A stretch of DNA of 64,000 nt from Halioglobus sp. (GCA_029246385.1 JAQWNG010000040.1:1-64000); one strand, 5' to 3'. Positions 17,428 through 26,409 are shown, counted from the stretch's first letter. Notes: a model not told the origin generated them from the sequence alone. Made by a program: numbers and translations.

Positions 17428-18768
17428 TTAATTGGGTGAGGGTATCCAATTACCGTGGAAACCAAACGGTACTCGTCGTGGCAAGTGCACGGTAGCAGTA
17501 GGCCCTGCCGCGATATCCCTCGCTTCAAGGATGATGACGTCACTGGATTGAGTCTCTGCATCATAGACAAAAGACATTAACCAACCGTCGTCTTCGAACG
17601 TGCTGTTTTTTCTTGGCACAAAAACGGGCTCCATAAAATGTCGCGCTACCCCCTGGTTATACGTCTCTTTTTTGCCTTGCTGCAGATCATGTTTAATTAA
17701 CCCAGACGTAGAAAACCCAGCGTCGAGGGCAACGGTGTATCCATAGCGGTAAGGCTTGCCAGTGAGCCGTTCTGCGATGCGCGGGAACTCTTGGCCTTGA
17801 TCATCGAGTCGGCTCTCTTGTACGCGTGTTTTCGCGGGATCGATAACCCATCTATCCAAGGTTACAGTACCCTCGTTCGGCCCCCGCATGTCTGTTGCAA
17901 ACATTTTTGGATGGCGCAATACATCTAAGACTACGCGCCCAGAGGCGTCCTCATACCCGTTCATTGGATGAAAGACGTAGCATGGCTCGACCTCATGCCA
18001 GGTGACCTCCTCCGCTCCTCCGTGCCGTGGAAGCAGTCCTACCCTAGCGCCATATTCAGCGCTCCAGCGGTAAGGGAGGCTAGCGCCTGCCACTGCAGCC
18101 TCAATATTTAATATCACCGGCAAGTCCAAAAGGATGAAGTAATTTTTGGTAATCATGCAATCGTGAACCATAGGCTGTCCTGGAACAGGGACATTGATCG
18201 CGCGTATAACGTCGCCCTTTGCCCCGATTACGACATGCTGTATGTAATTCCACGCAGGAGAGTAGACTGCAGCATGCAATTCGCCGGTATCCGCATCAAG
18301 GTGGGGATGTGCAGAGAGTCCGCCTGGTAGTGTGCCATCGAGATTGGAACGCGTTACGGTTTCAAGTGAGGAATTCAACTGCACTGGGAGATTTCCCCCT
18401 TCCACCAGCGCCAGTCTTTTCCCAGCATGAGATATAATATTAGTGTTGACGACTCCGCCGCCAAGCTGTAGTTCATTTTTAGGACCTTGCACTGGGGGCC
18501 AGCCCTTGGCTGCGACCAAGTCATCATCGCGTACATAGCGACTTTTGAACCACTCGGCTTTTCCGTCGCGTAACTGCAGGCCGTGTACCATGCCGTTGCC
18601 AAGAAACCAGTGATGCGTGGCAGGGTCGGGATTCAGAGGGTTGGGGCCTATCCGAAGGAGTTGACCAGCCAATTCTGATGGTATATGACCGCTAACTTTG
18701 AGTGCCATGACTGTGATCTCGGTGTCTACTGGAGCAAAGTTTTCGGCAAGGTAGGGATTCTCTGTCAT
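17428..18768 (-). CDS. Carotenoid oxygenase family (carotenoid/stilbene cleavage) dioxygenase
   Basis: 446 residues. RIGPNPLNPDP and the seven-blade propeller pattern identify the RPE65/CCO family. The four Fe(II) histidines can be placed in AHPHLD (H154), VHDC (H202), YVFHPMNGYE (H267) and GFHGNW (H438). Family members cleave C=C bonds of carotenoids, apocarotenoids or lignostilbenes with O2. Length and N-terminus resemble bacterial apocarotenoid and stilbene oxygenases alike, so the substrate is open. It is divergent from the SDR gene at 18939 across 170 bases. Confidence 0.9.
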   Translation of the reverse strand: MTENPYLAENFAPVDTEITVMALKVSGHIPSELAGQLLRIGPNPLNPDPATHHWFLGNGMVHGLQLRDGKAEWFKSRYVRDDDLVAAKGWPPVQGPKNELQLGGGVVNTNIISHAGKRLALVEGGNLPVQLNSSLETVTRSNLDGTLPGGLSAHPHLDADTGELHAAVYSPAWNYIQHVVIGAKGDVIRAINVPVPGQPMVHDCMITKNYFILLDLPVILNIEAAVAGASLPYRWSAEYGARVGLLPRHGGAEEVTWHEVEPCYVFHPMNGYEDASGRVVLDVLRHPKMFATDMRGPNEGTVTLDRWVIDPAKTRVQESRLDDQGQEFPRIAERLTGKPYRYGYTVALDAGFSTSGLIKHDLQQGKKETYNQGVARHFMEPVFVPRKNSTFEDDGWLMSFVYDAETQSSDVIILEARDIAAGPTATVHLPRRVPFGFHGNWIPSPN

Positions 18769-18938
18769 AGTAGCGCTCGCCTCATTAAGGCTATTCTAAG
18801 TAATGTGAAATTGTAGCGTGCTTGCTGCGTTCTCCGATACAGCCGGGATCATAAAAACGTTTAAAACCCCTGAAATCATCCGATATGTCAGTGGGACCGT
18901 ATCACAAACATTAATAAATATAAGGAAGATCTACCAGT

Positions 18939-19937
18939 ATGGATAGCATCAAGCACGTTGTAACAGTCACGGGCGCAACAGGTTTTGTAGGCAGGCATTT
19001 TGTAGAACGGCTTGTCAGCGAAAAAAAATATCGTATCAGGTGCCTGGTTCGCCATACCAGTGATGTGTCTTCCTTGCGGGCCTTGGATTCTGATATCAGT
19101 TTTCATTACGGTGATATCACCCAAAAATCAACACTAGCGGCGGCGTTTAACGGCGCTTGGGGCGTTGTAAATATAGCGGGATATCGTGAGTTTTGGAGCC
19201 GCGATAAGAGATATTTTTATGCACTCAATGAGCGCGGGGCCACCAATGTATTCGAAGCCTGTCTCGAAGCAGGTGTAAAAAAAGTGGTCCAGGTAAGCAC
19301 GCCGCTTGCCTATGGAGTGCCGGATGCCATACCTTTCAACGAGCAGACCTTATCGGGTCGCCATCCCAGTGATTACGCGAGAAGTAAATACTTGGGTGAC
19401 CAAGCAGGTTGGGCGCTGCACAAAAGTCAAAGCTTGCCGCTTACCATTGTGCACCTAGCAGCGGTCATAGGTGCGGGGGATGACAAAGAGACTATGGAAG
19501 TGAAGAGAGCGGTGGATGGGAAGCTGCCGGCATTGATAGGGGCCGACACCACTTACACCTATGTTTATGTCAGAGACGCCGCCGATGCAATTGCGCGAGC
19601 ACTGATGAATAAAGATTCTGTTGGGCGTAGTTATCTTATCGGCAATCAACGCGCTACCACGCGAGACTACTTTAAAACTATAGGCGAAATTGCTGATGTG
19701 TCTGTGCCAAAATGGAATATACCCGAGTCTTTTTTGTGGCCTCTGGCTTTTGGTATGGATATCGTGGCACGAAAGACCGGCAGGCGCCCTATGCTTCCTT
19801 TAGATGTATTGAAAACAACGGCGGCGGGTTCTCTGCTGTTTGACCCTTCTAGAGGGGTTAATGAGTTGGGTATGTCTTATACTGCATTAGAGACGGCGCT
19901 GGCCGAGTCAGTCGCAGAAATTCGACAAGCGTGTTGA
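18939..19937 (+). CDS. NAD(P)-dependent epimerase/3-beta-HSD-like reductase (extended SDR)
   Basis: 332 residues. The Rossmann signature is TGATGFVGRHF (about 11-21), with the catalytic YARSK (Tyr/Lys about 147-151) and the STPLAYG strand. It is close to the dihydroflavonol-reductase/3-beta-hydroxysteroid dehydrogenase branch. The likely reaction is NAD(P)-dependent oxidation or reduction of a hydroxyl on a hydrophobic substrate. TAAGGAAG before the ATG supports the start. It is followed 79 bases later, same strand, by a second NAD(P)-binding gene. Confidence 0.8.
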   Translation: MDSIKHVVTVTGATGFVGRHFVERLVSEKKYRIRCLVRHTSDVSSLRALDSDISFHYGDITQKSTLAAAFNGAWGVVNIAGYREFWSRDKRYFYALNERGATNVFEACLEAGVKKVVQVSTPLAYGVPDAIPFNEQTLSGRHPSDYARSKYLGDQAGWALHKSQSLPLTIVHLAAVIGAGDDKETMEVKRAVDGKLPALIGADTTYTYVYVRDAADAIARALMNKDSVGRSYLIGNQRATTRDYFKTIGEIADVSVPKWNIPESFLWPLAFGMDIVARKTGRRPMLPLDVLKTTAAGSLLFDPSRGVNELGMSYTALETALAESVAEIRQAC

Positions 19938-20016
19938 TCATTTTGTTGACGTCACTGCGTTATTTATTCGGGCATTTTCGCTGGACCTTCACTAACGAGC
20001 TATAAGGATAAAGTTC

Positions 20017-21096
20017 ATGTCATACCGAGTTGTAACATGGGGTACCGGAAACGTTGGGCGCTATGCTGTGCGGGCAGTACTGGGTCATCCGGAGCTTGAT
20101 CTGGTCGCGCATATTGTTAGTTCGCCGGAAAAATCGGGCCTTGATGTCGGTGAGTTAACGGGTCTTGAGGAGATGACAGGCATCTTGGCTACTGGCAGCA
20201 TTGATGAAGCCTTGGCGGCTAAACCTGACTGCGTTATTTATACCGCCCACTCAGAGACCCGGATGATGGAGGCGGCGGAGGATCAGGCAAGATGCCTGCG
20301 CCAAGGTATCAATGTGGTGTCTAGCTCATTGTTCATGCTGCAGTATCCTCATAACTCAGGAATCGCATTTTTGGCAGACCCCCTAAACGCGGCCTGCGAA
20401 GAAGGTCAATCTACCTGCTTTAATAACGGCATTGATCCGGGCTTCGCTAACGACACCATGCCACTCGTTTTTACCGGCCTGTCGGAATACTGGAGCAGTA
20501 TCCGCATGCGCGAAATAGTCAATTATGCGACCTATGAACAGGAGCACACGATTCGGGAGGTGATGGGTTTCGGTTATCCGATAGATCATGACTGCATGCT
20601 GTTCAGGGAGGGCATGCTGTCCTTGGGATGGGGTGGCTCGATTTATTCCGTAGCGGCGGGTTTAGGCATTACCCTCGATAAGGTTTATGAAATACATGAA
20701 CGGCTCCCTTTAACAGACGATATTCATAACGGTATGGGAATGTTTAAGGCAGGTACCACTGGCGCCATGCGTTTTGAAGTTAGGGGCGTCATGGATGGCA
20801 GGGACGTCATCGTGCTAGAGCACGTGACGCGCCTCACCGATGATATTGCGCCCGATTGGCCGAAAGGAAAGGGTTACAGGGTCATTATCGAAGGTGAACC
20901 GCGCATGGAAATAGCCATGGATATGGAAGATCGTAATGGCGATCATGCTGTGGCAGGTGTTATTCAAACGGCGACCGCTATCGTCAATGCGGTGCCGGCG
21001 GTGGTCGAACATAAGCCTGGTTTGGTTGCGGCAATGGAGCTTCCCAAAATAACTGGGAGGGGACTCTACCGTCCGCAATACACCGATGCGAGCTAG
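20017..21096 (+). CDS. Dihydrodipicolinate reductase-like NAD(P)-binding protein
   Basis: 359 residues. GTGNVGRYAVRAV (8-20) is a Rossmann motif. The overall plan (N-terminal nucleotide domain, then a FNNGIDPGFANDTMP segment near 142) matches the DapB-like/2,4-diaminopentanoate-dehydrogenase-like family rather than true DapB. Such genes occur in actinobacterial and proteobacterial catabolic clusters with unknown substrates. AAGGA lies before the ATG. The next gene's possible first ATG (21086) overlaps this gene's end, suggesting a transcript shared with the two following exported proteins. Confidence 0.75.
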   Translation: MSYRVVTWGTGNVGRYAVRAVLGHPELDLVAHIVSSPEKSGLDVGELTGLEEMTGILATGSIDEALAAKPDCVIYTAHSETRMMEAAEDQARCLRQGINVVSSSLFMLQYPHNSGIAFLADPLNAACEEGQSTCFNNGIDPGFANDTMPLVFTGLSEYWSSIRMREIVNYATYEQEHTIREVMGFGYPIDHDCMLFREGMLSLGWGGSIYSVAAGLGITLDKVYEIHERLPLTDDIHNGMGMFKAGTTGAMRFEVRGVMDGRDVIVLEHVTRLTDDIAPDWPKGKGYRVIIEGEPRMEIAMDMEDRNGDHAVAGVIQTATAIVNAVPAVVEHKPGLVAAMELPKITGRGLYRPQYTDAS

Positions 21097-21112
21097 CGGA
21101 GCGCTAGCTGCA

Positions 21113-21934
21113 ATGCGCAGCGCACGCCACCTTGTCTGTGTTTTCATGGTGGTCCTGTCTCCAGTGACGCAACGGGCCTATGCGCAAGAGTTAAGCGCCC
21201 GGATCGTTGGTGACGCTTTTGCCTTAGACAGCATGGAACCTTTGTATACCGAAACGCACTGTCTCAGTGACAACGCGCTTACGCAGGACGTGCTTTACAG
21301 AGATATGGAGCAAGAGTTGATCGCACATAAGGTGCTCAATTATGCATCCGGATTGCTAACACCATCTTTTGTACAGTACAATTTTTACTCTCAGGAGGAG
21401 ATAGCGGTAGCGCTGAGGCAGGAGCAACTGGTCATGGCTGTGAAGACAGCAGACAATCCGGAACCGCAAGAATTTCTGTTTTCGATTTCAAAAGCCAGTC
21501 TGCCGATTGTGATCGATGCTGGCTTCGACAACTTTGTTATACAGAACTGGAATGCTATTGTCGGCGGTCAAAGTAAACAGTTCCAATTTCCGTTTGCCGC
21601 CAGAGAGACCCTCGTGGATTTGCGCATCAGTGCCGTGCGCTGCAGTTATGATACTGAGGCAGACCAATGTTTTATTCTAAGACTAGACAATTGGCTGATC
21701 GGCAGGCTTGTCGCCTCTATTGAACTTGGATATGACTCGAATTTGAGGCGCCTCACTCGGTTTCGGGGGCTTTCTAACATCGGTGATGCGAAGGGCGCCG
21801 GGCAGTCGGTTGATATCCGCTACCGCTATGACAATATATCTGAGTTCGCCTGCTCTCTGGATGATTTGAAGTTGACGGGCAGTGCCTCAAATACCGACAT
21901 TGGTACTCCACACGTTAAGGACGGGTCATCATGA
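21113..21934 (+). CDS. Exported protein of unknown function
   Basis: 273 residues from ATG 21113; an in-frame ATG at 21086 would overlap the previous gene. GGAG lies before 21113, and the resulting signal peptide is clean, with cleavage near AYA-QE. The mature part is beta-rich with two Cys pairs (around HCLSDN, VRCSYDTEADQC), and segments such as ELIAHKVLNY resemble DUF3108-type periplasmic proteins. I do not recognise a family with certainty. Its stop overlaps the DUF3833 lipoprotein start by four bases, so the two are translationally coupled. Confidence 0.65.
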   Translation: MRSARHLVCVFMVVLSPVTQRAYAQELSARIVGDAFALDSMEPLYTETHCLSDNALTQDVLYRDMEQELIAHKVLNYASGLLTPSFVQYNFYSQEEIAVALRQEQLVMAVKTADNPEPQEFLFSISKASLPIVIDAGFDNFVIQNWNAIVGGQSKQFQFPFAARETLVDLRISAVRCSYDTEADQCFILRLDNWLIGRLVASIELGYDSNLRRLTRFRGLSNIGDAKGAGQSVDIRYRYDNISEFACSLDDLKLTGSASNTDIGTPHVKDGSS

Positions 21935-22464
21935 AAGCAAAGCCGGCGGCTTGGGTTTGCGTTGCATTTCTCGTAATACTCAATGGGTGTGCAGCGGTAC
22001 GTATTGAGGATTATGCTGAAAATACTCCTAGTCTTGTGGCTGAGACGTTTTTTAATGGCCAACTCACGGCAAGTGGCATCGTTAAGGACCGCAGCGGCCG
22101 TGTCATTCGCTACTTTAATGCCACCATTGATGCGAGCTGGGAAAATGGCGTTGGGACCCTTGATGAACGGTTCGTGTTTGATGATGGCGAGCATCAAACC
22201 AGAGTATGGACATTACGGCGCACAGGTAGTGGGGTTTATAACGCGACAGCGGGTGACGTTATCGGGGACTCCACGATGATGGTGTTGGGCAATAGTTTGT
22301 TTATGCAGTATGTGCTGCGTATTCCCTATGGTGAGGGGACTATAGATATCGACGTTGATGATCGGATGTATCAGGTCTCAGACACGGTACTGTTGAATGA
22401 GTCAGTGATGTCTAAGTGGGGTGTTAACGTTGGCCAAATCACCTTGGTTATTCAGAAGACATAA
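21931..22464 (+). CDS. DUF3833 lipoprotein
   Basis: 177 residues. Residues 1-20 are a signal peptide ending in the lipobox LNGC (Cys20). DUF3833 markers follow: IEDYAENTPSLVAETFFNGQLTASGIVKDRSG, then ENGVGTLDERFVFDDGEHQTRVWTL, and a terminal LVIQK. It is a lipocalin-like outer-membrane or periplasmic lipoprotein of unknown ligand. In other bacteria DUF3833 genes occur near lipid or carotenoid genes. Coupled to the preceding exported protein (ATGA overlap). Confidence 0.88.
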   Translation: MKAKPAAWVCVAFLVILNGCAAVRIEDYAENTPSLVAETFFNGQLTASGIVKDRSGRVIRYFNATIDASWENGVGTLDERFVFDDGEHQTRVWTLRRTGSGVYNATAGDVIGDSTMMVLGNSLFMQYVLRIPYGEGTIDIDVDDRMYQVSDTVLLNESVMSKWGVNVGQITLVIQKT

Positions 22465-22586
22465 CCGCCTGCTTACAACTGCTTGCCCAATCAAGCGCAG
22501 GTCTAGGAAATCCGTTATCATGCATTGCTAGAGCGTTGTTTTTGCAAGATAGCGTGATCTAACCGGTGACTTCTGGAGAAGGGAAC

Positions 22587-23030
22587 ATGACACTCGCTCT
22601 TAAAGGGCCTTGGGCGAAGGCTGAAATAGACACTTTCTTGCAGCAAAGTACGTTTCCTTTGAGGCTCGCATGCGTCGGTGAGGATGGATTTCCGCGTGTC
22701 GTGTCTGTCTGGTATGAATTCGATGGTCAACATTTCCGGTGTGTCTCGCACCGGTCCTCCCAATTGATCAAACTGCTTGAGCAAAGCGACCGCGTTGGCT
22801 TTGAATTAGCGCCTAATGAGCCACCCTATTACGGTGTCAGAGGGCAGGGTATTGCGCGGTTAAGTTCCGCCGCTGACGGTAAAGTACTTCGCGAAATGCT
22901 GCAGCGCTATCTCGGTGGCACCGATTCTAAATTGGGTAGCTGGCTGCTGTCTCGTGTCGAGGATGAAATTTTGATCACCATCGAGCCTGTGCGTTTATTT
23001 ACTTGGGATTATCGAGAGCGGATGGGCTAA
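22587..23030 (+). CDS. Pyridoxamine 5'-phosphate oxidase-like FMN-binding protein
   Basis: 147 residues from ATG 22587, which has GGAGAAGGG six bases upstream; an in-frame GTG at 22566 lacks one. The split-barrel fold is suggested by PLRLACVGEDGFPRVVSVWYEFDGQHFRCV (about 25-55) and the C-terminal ITIEPVRLFTWDYRER. It probably binds FMN, haem or F420 and reduces or degrades a small molecule. The exact activity cannot be assigned. It is convergent with the sirtuin gene, with only four bases between stops. Confidence 0.75.
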   Translation: MTLALKGPWAKAEIDTFLQQSTFPLRLACVGEDGFPRVVSVWYEFDGQHFRCVSHRSSQLIKLLEQSDRVGFELAPNEPPYYGVRGQGIARLSSAADGKVLREMLQRYLGGTDSKLGSWLLSRVEDEILITIEPVRLFTWDYRERMG

Positions 23031-23034
23031 CGCG

Positions 23035-23880
23035 CTAACCCTGATCAAAGTGCTTGAGGGTTTGTGTCAGAAGTGGGCCAGCCGGTGACTGTAATTTGAC
23101 TTGGGCCAGATCGTCAGCACGCGTGACGCCAGGGTTAATAATCACAACGGGCTTACCGAGTTGGCTGGCCCTGCGGCAGAAACGATAGCCGGAAAAAACC
23201 ATCAGTGAACTGCCTACTGCGATAAGGGCGTCCGCCTTGTCCAACGCGTCAAGGCATGTGGTCACTGTGCTTGCAGGGACACTGCCACCAAAAAACACCA
23301 CATTTGGCATAAGATCGCCGCCGCAGGTATGACATTTGGGAAGCGACAATGCCCGTGAAATATGCTCAGGCACCTCCATGTCACCGTCGGGTCTGGAAAG
23401 GTGACCGGATGGAACGGCGTCGAGCCATGGATTTTGCGTTTGCAGCAGACGTTGGATGCTGTCTCTGCAATGAAGGACATTGCAATCAAGGCAGCGTACC
23501 TGATCTATTCGACCATGTAAGTCTACGACGTTGTGGCCTCCCGCACGCTGGTGAAGCCTGTCCACGTTTTGGGTAATGATCAGGTCGATAGCGCCCCGCT
23601 TCTCTAGCTCTGCTAGTACAAAATGTGCAGGATTGGGGCGTGCATCGCGCATGATCGGCCAGCCGAACCACGAGCGAGCCCAATAGCGTTGCTGCGTAAT
23701 GTCATCACTCATAAACGCCTGTTCTTGGATGGGGTTTGCGTGTAGCCAGGTGCCCTGCTTATCTCGGTATGTGGGAATACCGGACTCGTGGCTGATGCCG
23801 GCTCCGGTCAAGACCACCAGTCTTGGATAGTTTGCCACAAGGTTAGCTAGGGTGAGTGCGTCTTTTTGTAGTTGTATCAT
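23035..23880 (-). CDS. Sir2-family NAD-dependent protein deacylase
   Basis: 281 residues from ATG 23880. An in-frame ATG at 23973 would add 31 unconserved residues; neither has a clear ribosome site. Motifs: LTGAGISHESGIPTYRD (about 25-41), TQNVDRLHQRAG (about 110-121), the catalytic LHGR His, two zinc Cys pairs (CLDC..., CHTCGG) and VVFFGGSVP. It removes acyl groups from lysines using NAD+. The zinc insert is longer than in CobB. It is monocistronic and ends against the FMN-binding gene. Confidence 0.85.
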   Translation of the reverse strand: MIQLQKDALTLANLVANYPRLVVLTGAGISHESGIPTYRDKQGTWLHANPIQEQAFMSDDITQQRYWARSWFGWPIMRDARPNPAHFVLAELEKRGAIDLIITQNVDRLHQRAGGHNVVDLHGRIDQVRCLDCNVLHCRDSIQRLLQTQNPWLDAVPSGHLSRPDGDMEVPEHISRALSLPKCHTCGGDLMPNVVFFGGSVPASTVTTCLDALDKADALIAVGSSLMVFSGYRFCRRASQLGKPVVIINPGVTRADDLAQVKLQSPAGPLLTQTLKHFDQG

Positions 23881-24144
23881 AAAATGAACATACGTCGACG
23901 GATAAGGATTGGATTCGGACCTACGTTGCGTGGGGTCTCGAGACGGCAATGGCGCCTTTTCTATTTTCAGCATTTTATTATCTGCAATTGAGTCAATGCA
24001 GATTGTTCTGCTATTTTAACTGTTTTTACTCAGGTTGACTTATAGCAGTGCATACCGAAGCTCTGGGGGATGGCGCATTGGTCACGCTCTGCGGTACGCA
24101 CAATGAAGTTGTATTTTTGCATAATTAACGATTTAATAAGCAAA

Positions 24145-24477
24145 ATGAAGAACGCGTCCAATCGCAACCTAAGCGTGTTAAAAGTCATTTTAATCGTGTT
24201 TGCCATCAACGCATCTTCGTCCTATGGCAGTTGTTTCTGGGGCGATGATCTGTCCCAAGCGCAGCCGCAGGCTGAGATGCCTTGCCATCAATCGGAAAAT
24301 ATTAGTGAGTCAGTGGATGAAAGCTGCTGCGCAGCTTGTGTTGGCTTACAAGCAGCATCGGACTATACAATAATGCCACTGGATGCTGCCGCTGTAGTTG
24401 TATCTTTGAGTTTTTCTGCACGTTCAACCAACTCTCCAGAACCCCGTTACAGGCCTCCCATAACTCATTTTTCTTAA
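24145..24477 (+). CDS. Small Cys-rich exported protein, probably metal-related
   Basis: 110 residues from ATG 24145; the frame is open from 24070 and the start is uncertain because no site has a strong ribosome sequence. Residues 1-28 look like a signal peptide. The mature part holds Cys30, Cys47 (MPCHQ), Cys61-Cys62 and Cys65 (CCAAC), a pattern like DUF2946/CopL-type proteins found beside copper genes. The C-terminus carries a second hydrophobic stretch (about 78-90). Its position 52 bases before an HMA-like periplasmic protein suggests a role in metal binding. Confidence 0.55.
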   Translation: MKNASNRNLSVLKVILIVFAINASSSYGSCFWGDDLSQAQPQAEMPCHQSENISESVDESCCAACVGLQAASDYTIMPLDAAAVVVSLSFSARSTNSPEPRYRPPITHFS

Positions 24478-24529
24478 ATTGGTGCGTCCCCGCGGCGCGT
24501 TACATTCAATTTTGAGAGGTGACTCTGTG

Positions 24530-24859
24530 ATGAAAAATCTGACAATATCAGTGTGTCTATCTATGCTGTTTGCAACAACCGCTAGTGGCCAGAACTATAT
24601 CGTCAACGTGCACGGAATGGTCTGCGAACTTTGTTCTCTTGGCGTTGCCAAGAACATCCGTAAATTGTCTTTTGTGGACGCCGCAGAATATGATGACGGC
24701 GTCAAAGTGGACATTAAAAACCAGATGGTCTTCGTTGCCGTGCGGGATGATGCGTCGCTTGATAGGCAGGCGCTGTTTGGCGCTATTGAAAAGGGTGGTT
24801 ATAGTCCTGTCGATATTTGGCGGGTAACAGATTCGGGAGAACGGTTGGAGTTGCAATAA
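24530..24859 (+). CDS. Periplasmic heavy-metal-associated (HMA) domain protein
   Basis: 109 residues from ATG 24530, which follows a GAGAGG ribosome site; the frame extends up to 24479 without one. The signal peptide ends near ASG-QN. The mature protein is a single HMA-like ferredoxin fold with VHGMVCELCSLGV (Cys32, Cys35), a variant of GMTCxxC, and a KGGYSPVDI end. MerP/CopZ-like proteins of this type carry Hg, Cu or Zn in the periplasm. Its TAA overlaps the next ATG by one base. Confidence 0.8.
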   Translation: MKNLTISVCLSMLFATTASGQNYIVNVHGMVCELCSLGVAKNIRKLSFVDAAEYDDGVKVDIKNQMVFVAVRDDASLDRQALFGAIEKGGYSPVDIWRVTDSGERLELQ

Positions 24860-25515
24860 TGCATAGGCTGTTCATCGTGTTGTTCTTGGGGGTGCCCTGC
24901 ACAGCGGCCTTAGCGCATCAGCCCGTCGTTGATATGGCCCCTAGGTGGAATGGTGGCTATGGTTTCCAAACCCGCGTCGAACACGCCAATTCCGATACCA
25001 TTACTTGGCTGGAAGGTGTCTATACGTTTAAGCCTGCGCTTCGAATGACTCTGAAGATACCTTTCACCGGCGACGGGCTTGGCAGTTCAATTTTTGCGAT
25101 ACCTCTGAAGAGGTACAAAAATGCTGCACAGTACACCTCGAACTGGGGGCTGACGCCGTCGGTGCGGGTGCCTACCGGTGGCGGCAGCGACTGGGATGGG
25201 GGTTTAAGTTTCAGTTATAGCGCCGAATCCGTTGATGTCTATCAGTTGTATGATCTACACGTTCTAGGTGATAGGCGTGGGCTCGATATCAATGTAGGGA
25301 CAGTACATTCTGATGGGCAGGGTTCTGCGTGGTTTACGCTTTGGGATGTTACTGCGGTTGACTCTAACTCTGGGCAGCGCGTTCTGACAGGCCCAGTATT
25401 CGTCTATTTTAAGCGTAATATCGCGGCTCGGCTGGAATATAAGCTGGCAGCCTATGACCGCGATGACGAGTGGAGTGGTAATTATTTGAGTTTTACTCTT
25501 GGCATCGTGTATTAG
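24859..25515 (+). CDS. Predicted outer-membrane beta-barrel protein of the metal cluster
   Basis: 218 residues from ATG 24859 (TAATG overlap with the HMA gene; GGTTGGAG upstream). The signal peptide ends near ALA-HQ. The remainder alternates polar and hydrophobic residues in strands and ends in a terminal aromatic (GIVY), as outer-membrane barrels do. The strand VRVPTGGGSDWDGGLSFSYS resembles the 'transporter'/MetA-pathway barrel family that often accompanies metal and aromatic-compound genes. Passive uptake or efflux of a metal species is an inference from context. Confidence 0.65.
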   Translation: MHRLFIVLFLGVPCTAALAHQPVVDMAPRWNGGYGFQTRVEHANSDTITWLEGVYTFKPALRMTLKIPFTGDGLGSSIFAIPLKRYKNAAQYTSNWGLTPSVRVPTGGGSDWDGGLSFSYSAESVDVYQLYDLHVLGDRRGLDINVGTVHSDGQGSAWFTLWDVTAVDSNSGQRVLTGPVFVYFKRNIAARLEYKLAAYDRDDEWSGNYLSFTLGIVY

Positions 25516-25524
25516 GAGAATGTT

Positions 25525-25887
25525 ATGCGAAAGCCTCGTTTCTGGAGTTGGCTTCTATTGTTCACAACCTCAGGCACGCTGCTGTGCTGCGCTATTCCGA
25601 TAGCACTAGTGTCACTGGGGCTGGGTGCAACGGTCGCGACTATGGTCAGCTCTGCGCCTTGGATTATTACCTTGAGCCAGTATAAAGACTGGATGTTCCT
25701 CCTCTCCGGCCTTTTGATCGGCCTGTCGGCTTGGTCTGTTTATCGATCGGCGCGAAATTGCCCATCGGACCCAAAGTTGGCTACAGCCTGTCAGCGCGCC
25801 GATGTATGGAATCGAAGATTTATTTGGGTCGCTGGGTACCTTTGGACGGCGGGGTTTCTTGCCGCTTATGCATTGCCGTCAATGTAG
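25525..25887 (+). CDS. MerT-like three-helix membrane protein
   Basis: 120 residues with AGGAGA upstream. Three hydrophobic helices lie at about 8-45, 55-72 and 95-117. A vicinal Cys pair, C21-C22, sits in the first (TLLCCAIPIAL), and a second pair, C79 and C89, lies in the loop (NCPSDPKLATAC). This is the architecture of MerT, which moves Hg(II) across the inner membrane, with C-terminal similarity (VWNRRFIWVAGYLW). No MerR, MerA or MerP-MerT-MerA order is present, so the metal could be another thiophilic ion. Confidence 0.7.
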   Translation: MRKPRFWSWLLLFTTSGTLLCCAIPIALVSLGLGATVATMVSSAPWIITLSQYKDWMFLLSGLLIGLSAWSVYRSARNCPSDPKLATACQRADVWNRRFIWVAGYLWTAGFLAAYALPSM

Positions 25888-26262
25888 TGACTGCGATCCA
25901 GAGGTGAACGGCACTGAAACACGCATTGCGTTTCCTCGTTAGGCTTGCACGCGGCGGCGGCATGAAAATATCGATCAAAACTACAAAAATTTACTCTTTT
26001 ATTATTGTTGTGTAACCCCAGGAAAAGGTAGGGTAGTAAATACAGTCTTTAGGAGTGAAAGCATAAGGCTGTGAGTCAGGGTGTTTTTCTTTTGGCTACG
26101 CGTTCATTGCTGCACACAGTGATAAACGTGCGCGAAGTTGAAAAACATAAGTGTGTACTAGCCCGCAGAGGCATAGCCACATCACGACCTGATTCAAGTT
26201 TCTTTCATCACGTTGAGAAACTGCTGCGGCAGTTATTTCGTGAAGGATGAGGAGGACGGAAG
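25888..26262. other. Intergenic region, nothing recognised
   Basis: 375 bases after the MerT-like gene. No open frame with a ribosome site, no tRNA-like fold and no clear terminator was seen; the centre is AT-rich. A promoter for the 48-residue ORF that follows must lie here but no convincing pair stands out. Confidence 0.4.
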
Positions 26263-26409
26263 ATGTTGTCTGTAGTTATTAATGTCGCATTGTTCTTTTT
26301 AGTGTTGTTTTTTTTGCTGCCCGGCATGATGATTTTTTCCATGCTGATGCGGGATCACGTTGATTCACACACGCTAGACGAACACGAACAACTCAGAAAT
26401 ACTCGATAA
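26263..26409 (+). CDS. 48-residue single-helix membrane protein
   Basis: A short frame of 48 residues with a very strong ribosome site (AGGATGAGGAGG) about eight bases before ATG 26263. Residues 4-29 form one hydrophobic helix with several Met, followed by a charged, His-containing tail (RDHVDSHTLDEHEQLRN). It is probably a small inner-membrane protein. The strong initiation region and the downstream hairpin (26424-26446) argue that it is real. Function unknown; nearness to the metal cluster and the His/Met content are only suggestive. Confidence 0.55.
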   Translation: MLSVVINVALFFLVLFFLLPGMMIFSMLMRDHVDSHTLDEHEQLRNTR

